A stretch of 64,000 nt of DNA from Punctularia strigosozonata HHB-11173 SS5 (taxonomy: Eukaryota; Basidiomycota; Agaricomycetes; Corticiales; Punctulariaceae): contig NW_006767442.1 of the NCBI RefSeq assembly GCF_000264995.1, positions 638,556 to 702,555 of the forward strand, given 5' to 3'. The notes under the pieces are model-generated. The model was not told where the DNA came from. It did no database searches and worked only from the letters and a program-made list of their open reading frames with translations. The position numbers were made by a program, and so were the translations under genes. Positions 60,437-64,000 of this stretch are shown one piece after another (within the stretch, counting starts at the first letter, position 1; each line of letters opens with the position of its first letter).

Positions 60437-60864
60437 ATGGCTCCTCCGCTTGCAGACATTCTGCATAGAGGCGTGACCACAACTCTGGCCGCCATCACCG
60501 TCTGGGGTTTATACGCTGGTGTCTCTATCCACCAGGACACGTTACGAAGGGGTCGTGGTCCGTAAATTCCCTGGTAGCGAGTCGCCATCCAACCTGACCT
60601 TTCGCAGAGGTATTGACCTAATCATGAATTTTCGGCCCGAAAGCTCATTGCGTCGGGACTTGCTGGTATTAGCTGGTAGCCAAACAAGAAGCGGAGGCAG
60701 CGAAACACGCAGAGGTTCGTTCGCACTTCGGTCTGAATCGTCTCGCCTCTCGGGACTTACGATATGGATAGCTCGGGCAGCTGACGCATTTGGATGAGGC
60801 ACGCGAACAAGCTCTCGCTGAAGCGGCCACCAACGCCCTTTTACCTTCGAGCAAATCTGCATGA
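60437..60864 (+). CDS. COX14: COX14-like cytochrome c oxidase assembly protein
   Basis: A small gene of three exons (60437-60551, 60680-60714, 60772-60864) that sum to 243 nt and 80 aa. It begins MAPPLADILHRGVTTTLAAI, one membrane span (VTTTLAAITVWGLYAGVSI), then a charged helix (DTLRRAKQEAEAAKHAE, LDEAREQALAEAATNALL). Size, single N-terminal span and the LHR-x-T start are those of Cox14, a mitochondrial inner-membrane regulator of Cox1 synthesis. The match is short, so the call rests on layout as much as on identity. It is divergent from the FSH1 gene across 291 bp. Confidence 0.55.
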
Positions 60865-61358
60865 AACGGATAAGGTGTGCAACACCGTTAAGTCGTACCT
60901 ATGTATGTGCTTACGATCATCCACACTCAGTCATATCGCGTGTGTGCCATCACATCGAGTGCACGGACTACCGTATGATATGCGCCATCTGTCCGCCTTA
61001 CTCACTGTCAAATGGCGGAGATTGCGTGTGACCACGAGCTCGAGCCGGAGCGCCGAGGTCTGTTTTTTCCCCATCGGGGCCACACCGGTGCACCGCGCTG
61101 CATCATCGGGTTGTGGGTCAGAAGCGGTTGTCCTGTCGTCGTTAGCGCTGCCCTGTATCGTACCGAAGTCATCTAATAGAGAATGTACAGCATCGTACGT
61201 TTGGGGAGTCGTTTGCCTCCATGTGCAGCGCCTGCTGCGCGCCACGATGCCATCTCGGGACGGCTGCGGTGGGGCGGCTCTGCCACAATGTAAACAGCCG
61301 CAAATAGCGTACCTTATCAGTCGCGGAAGCTGACGACGCGTTCCCTCCAACCCCCACC
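60865..61358. promoter_or_regulatory. Upstream region of the subtilisin-like protease gene
   Basis: 494 bp between tandem plus-strand genes. No clear TATA box or gene. Confidence 0.4.
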
Positions 61359-62987
61359 ATGCCTTCATTCCTGTCCTTGTCACTGCTGGCCGCGTCCGCG
61401 GCGACGGTGGCGTTCGCCAAACCGCTGTCCACTTACCCTTACTCCACGCCGCGCGAGCGCTCGCAGTTCAAGGTCGCCCCGCTGCATGTGGAGGAGCATC
61501 CCCATGGCACCGTGAACAACTCGTACATTGTCATGCTGAAGAGCGACCTACCGCCGGCGCTCATGCAGAACCACATGAACTTCCTGCAGGCGACGCACGA
61601 GGCGAACTCGGCGCTCGCCGGCGACGCGTTTTCCGGCGTGTCTCAGGTGTACGACGGTCACGTCAAGGGCTACGCGGGCAAGTTCAGCGACGACACTCTT
61701 GACGCTATCCGAACCATGCCCGAGGTGGAATACGTTGAGCGTGATCAGATTGTCCGCACCCAAGATGTTCCGAGTCTTGCGAGTCACGCAACCCAGAAGA
61801 ACGCTCCTTGGGTGAGTCATCGGACTATCATGCCTGTGATTGAGGTGACTTAGGTTACATCCTCATAGGGCCTTGCGCGTGTCAGCCATCGTAAGAGGCT
61901 CTCCCTAGGTACCTTCAGCAAGTACGAATTCGAGGAGAATGGTGGCGAGGGAGTCGACGTTTACGTTATCGACACCGGGATCAACGTTGACCACGTCGAG
62001 TTCGAGGGTCGCGCGTCGTGGGGGAAGACCATGCCCCAGAACGACCAGGACATCGATGGTAACGGCCATGGCACCCACTGCGCTGGCACCATCGCTTCCC
62101 GCGCGTACGGTGTTGCGAAGGCTGCGCACGTGATTGCGGTGAAGGTCCTCGGCACCAACGGCAGCGGCACCATGTCAGACGTCGTCGGCGGTGTTGTATG
62201 GGCTGCACAACAAGCGACGGCGAAGATGCAGGCCGCTGAGAAGGAGTACGCTAAGACTGGCACAACCAAGCACAAGGGCTCTGTCGCGAACATGTCGCTC
62301 GGTGGTGGCAAGTCCAGGGCTCTTGACGACGCTGTCAACCGGGCAGTTGAAGGCGGTATGCATTTCGCGGTCGCGGCTGGTACGTCCCCTTTGTTATCTT
62401 CATCGAATGCCGTTTGATTTCGTGTATCAGGTAACGACAACCGCGACGCTTGCAACTACTCCCCTGCTGCGGCTGAGAAGGCTGTGACCGTTGGTGCTTC
62501 CACTCTCATGGACGAGCGCGCGTACTTCTCCAACCACGGCAAGTGCGTCGACGTCCTTGCCCCAGGTCTGAACATCAAGTCTACCTGGATTGGCAGCGAG
62601 GAGGCTACCAACGTCATCTCTGGTACTTCTATGGCGTCGCCTCATACGGCCGGCATGCTCGCGTACCTTCTGTCGCTTTACCCTTCGCAGACGTTCAACC
62701 CCGACCTGAACGAATTTGTGCCGTCTCAGATGAACAGCGAACGCACCGCCCCCAGCACATTCGCGACCATGTACTCCATCGCGCATGCAAGCCTCCCCAG
62801 CTGGGCCGTTACCTTCCTTCCCCCTCCGCAATTAGTCGCGTCCCTGGAGGCGGCTCCCACTGGCCCCAAGACCCTTTCCCCTGCGCAACTGAAAGCGGCC
62901 CTCATTGCTCTTTCCAGCAAGGACGTGTTTGCAGAGCTCCCCGACGGCACTCCAAACTTGTTGATCTTCAACAACGCCACTGCATAG
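61359..62987 (+). CDS. Subtilisin-like serine protease (S8, cerevisin/proteinase K group)
   Basis: Prepro-protease. Signal peptide MPSFLSLSLLAASAATVAFA, then an I9 inhibitor propeptide (NSYIVMLKSDLPPALMQNHM; VYDGHVKGYAGKFSDDTLDA; PEVEYVERDQIV). The catalytic domain holds Asp in VDVYVIDTGINVDHVEFEGR, His in DIDGNGHGTHCAGTIASRAY and Ser in NVISGTSMASPHTAGMLAYL. The oxyanion Asn is in HFAVAAGNDNRDACNYSP. Introns near 61812-61880 and 62380-62431. Ends NLLIFNNATA. This matches fungal vacuolar protease B-like enzymes, although secretion is also possible. Confidence 0.93.
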
Positions 62988-63190
62988 GGTGACCGTTTCA
63001 CGATCCGTCACGATCCAGGATATCAGCATGGTCGGGGTGCAGCCCACCCTATTCCCGACTCTGTACAGTACATAGCGGTCTCAAGCATGTTTCAGTCTTT
63101 TCAGCAATATATTAGCAATAAACATACGTGATACGCAGAAGGGATATGATTTAATACGGTTGCAAGTACTTTTTAGTGCGTGCGCGACTC

Positions 63191-63499
63191 CTACCCGGCA
63201 TCGTCTTGGCTGTAGTCGGATGGCAGAAAACCACACGTTCCGTAGGTCCCATCATGCACTCTTGCAAGGAATTCTTGTATGAGTTCTTCGAATGGGGCAA
63301 AGGCTTTTCCGAAGTCTGCGCCGGATTTCAGGTCGAACGCCGGAGGTTCCTGGCCCTCATCTGACTGCCAAATGCTTGACAATGCTTGCTCAAGTTCTCG
63401 CCAATCCACGCTGTGCCTCGAAGGAATGGGACCGTGGGTATCACCCTGTGTAATTCCAATTAGCACAATCAATGGATATAGCCTCATCCCATTTACCAA
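63191..63499 (-). CDS. Small hypothetical protein, possibly secreted
   Basis: An uninterrupted frame of 102 codons. From the second Met it starts with a short hydrophobic lead (MRLYPLIVLIGITQG), which could be a signal peptide, then a polar, acidic body with WRELEQALSSIWQSDEGQEP and FAPFEELIQEFLARVHDGTY. One pair of features speaks against a gene: the frame may lie just inside a repeat element at the window end. No family recognised. Confidence 0.35.
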   Translation of the reverse strand: MVNGMRLYPLIVLIGITQGDTHGPIPSRHSVDWRELEQALSSIWQSDEGQEPPAFDLKSGADFGKAFAPFEELIQEFLARVHDGTYGTCGFLPSDYSQDDAG

Positions 63500-64000
63500 A
63501 GTTTGTTGTTGTAGCTGGCTAAGCGGTGCAGATGTCGCGGTCTTGTAAGAACCCCTAGATCGTGGTACCTTAGGCGGGTACCGAACCGTCGTGGTTGTTA
63601 GACTTGGCGTAAAGTCTGTCGTTGTAGTCTAGGCTGTGTCGTGTGACTTAGGCGTGAGAGTTAAGACTCTAGGCGCACTAGGTCGAGTGGGGGTTGTTGT
63701 TGTGGTCGCGGTGTCTTAGTCTTAGTACTGAGAGGCCGTAACCGAACCGTCAATCGTTATAGCGCTAAGGGCGTGTATAACAGATGGACGAGCTGAAGTC
63801 CATCGACTTCAGCTAGCGTCTTATATACTACTATACAAGTACTGTACTAGAACCTTCCAGTACCTACCATAACGTTCTATACTATTCTACAATGTTCCTT
63901 ATGAGTCACAGTCGAGTCATAACCTGAGTCACTACAAGTCCTAGAACCTTCAGGCGCATTCCAGCGCCTTCTACAAGGTTCTACTCTATTCTGCGTGTCA
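63500..64000. repeat. Repeat-like sequence, possibly part of an LTR
   Basis: No coding frame. Short motifs recur (ACCGAACCGTC twice; CTTCTACAAGG and TTCTACTCTATTCT-type strings), and on minus there is a TATATAAG box at about 63822. On minus an LTR could end with TTACA near 63543. Window edge prevents a test. Confidence 0.3.

Overview
The window is nuclear DNA from a filamentous basidiomycete fungus, most likely an Agaricomycete. The genes are compact and rich in introns of about 50-70 nt. The gene set is fungal (CSC1/OSCA channel, FSH1 hydrolase, MPR1-type acetyltransferase, SRD5A-like reductase). There is also a chromodomain Ty3/gypsy retroelement of the basidiomycete type. I read about 24 protein genes on both strands by joining exons by eye, so exon edges are inferences unless positions are given. 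No rRNA, tRNA or CRISPR array was seen.

Layout. 0-3.6 kb: 3' part of SNU13, then a secreted lysozyme-like protein with an Asp/Gly repeat tail. 4.2-8.9 kb: mitochondrial glutaryl-CoA dehydrogenase, divergent from an SDR, then an IMPACT/YIH1-like protein. 9.1-19.2 kb: MCT-like transporter, SRD5A-like reductase divergent from RER1 (which has two micro-exons), MPR1-like acetyltransferase and a CSC1-type channel. 20-24.4 kb: KU70 convergent with a succinate/fumarate mitochondrial carrier. 25.5-30.6 kb is the transposon island: LTR, polypurine tract, an antisense spliced gene with a Zn2Cys6 cluster, the 3' end of gypsy pol with a chromodomain, and directly against it a 2.3 kb element with 22-bp terminal inverted repeats holding a GC-rich minisatellite. 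32.3-46.6 kb: SWR1, secreted amidase, PKA catalytic subunit, SulP sulfate transporter, cyclase-family hydrolase. 48.2-54 kb: membrane DnaJ protein, a broken PsiD-like decarboxylase gene, and an L-type (VIP36/Emp47) cargo lectin. 54.4-63 kb: transportin, FSH1 hydrolase, a small COX14-like gene and a subtilisin-like protease. The last 0.5 kb looks like part of another repeat.

Most genes are unrelated housekeeping functions (RNP assembly, chromatin remodelling, NHEJ repair, nuclear import, ER-Golgi traffic, mitochondrial metabolism). I see no biosynthetic cluster. The most unusual content is the transposon island, the decayed PsiD-like gene, the lysozyme-like protein and at least four introns that appear to use GC instead of GT at the donor.
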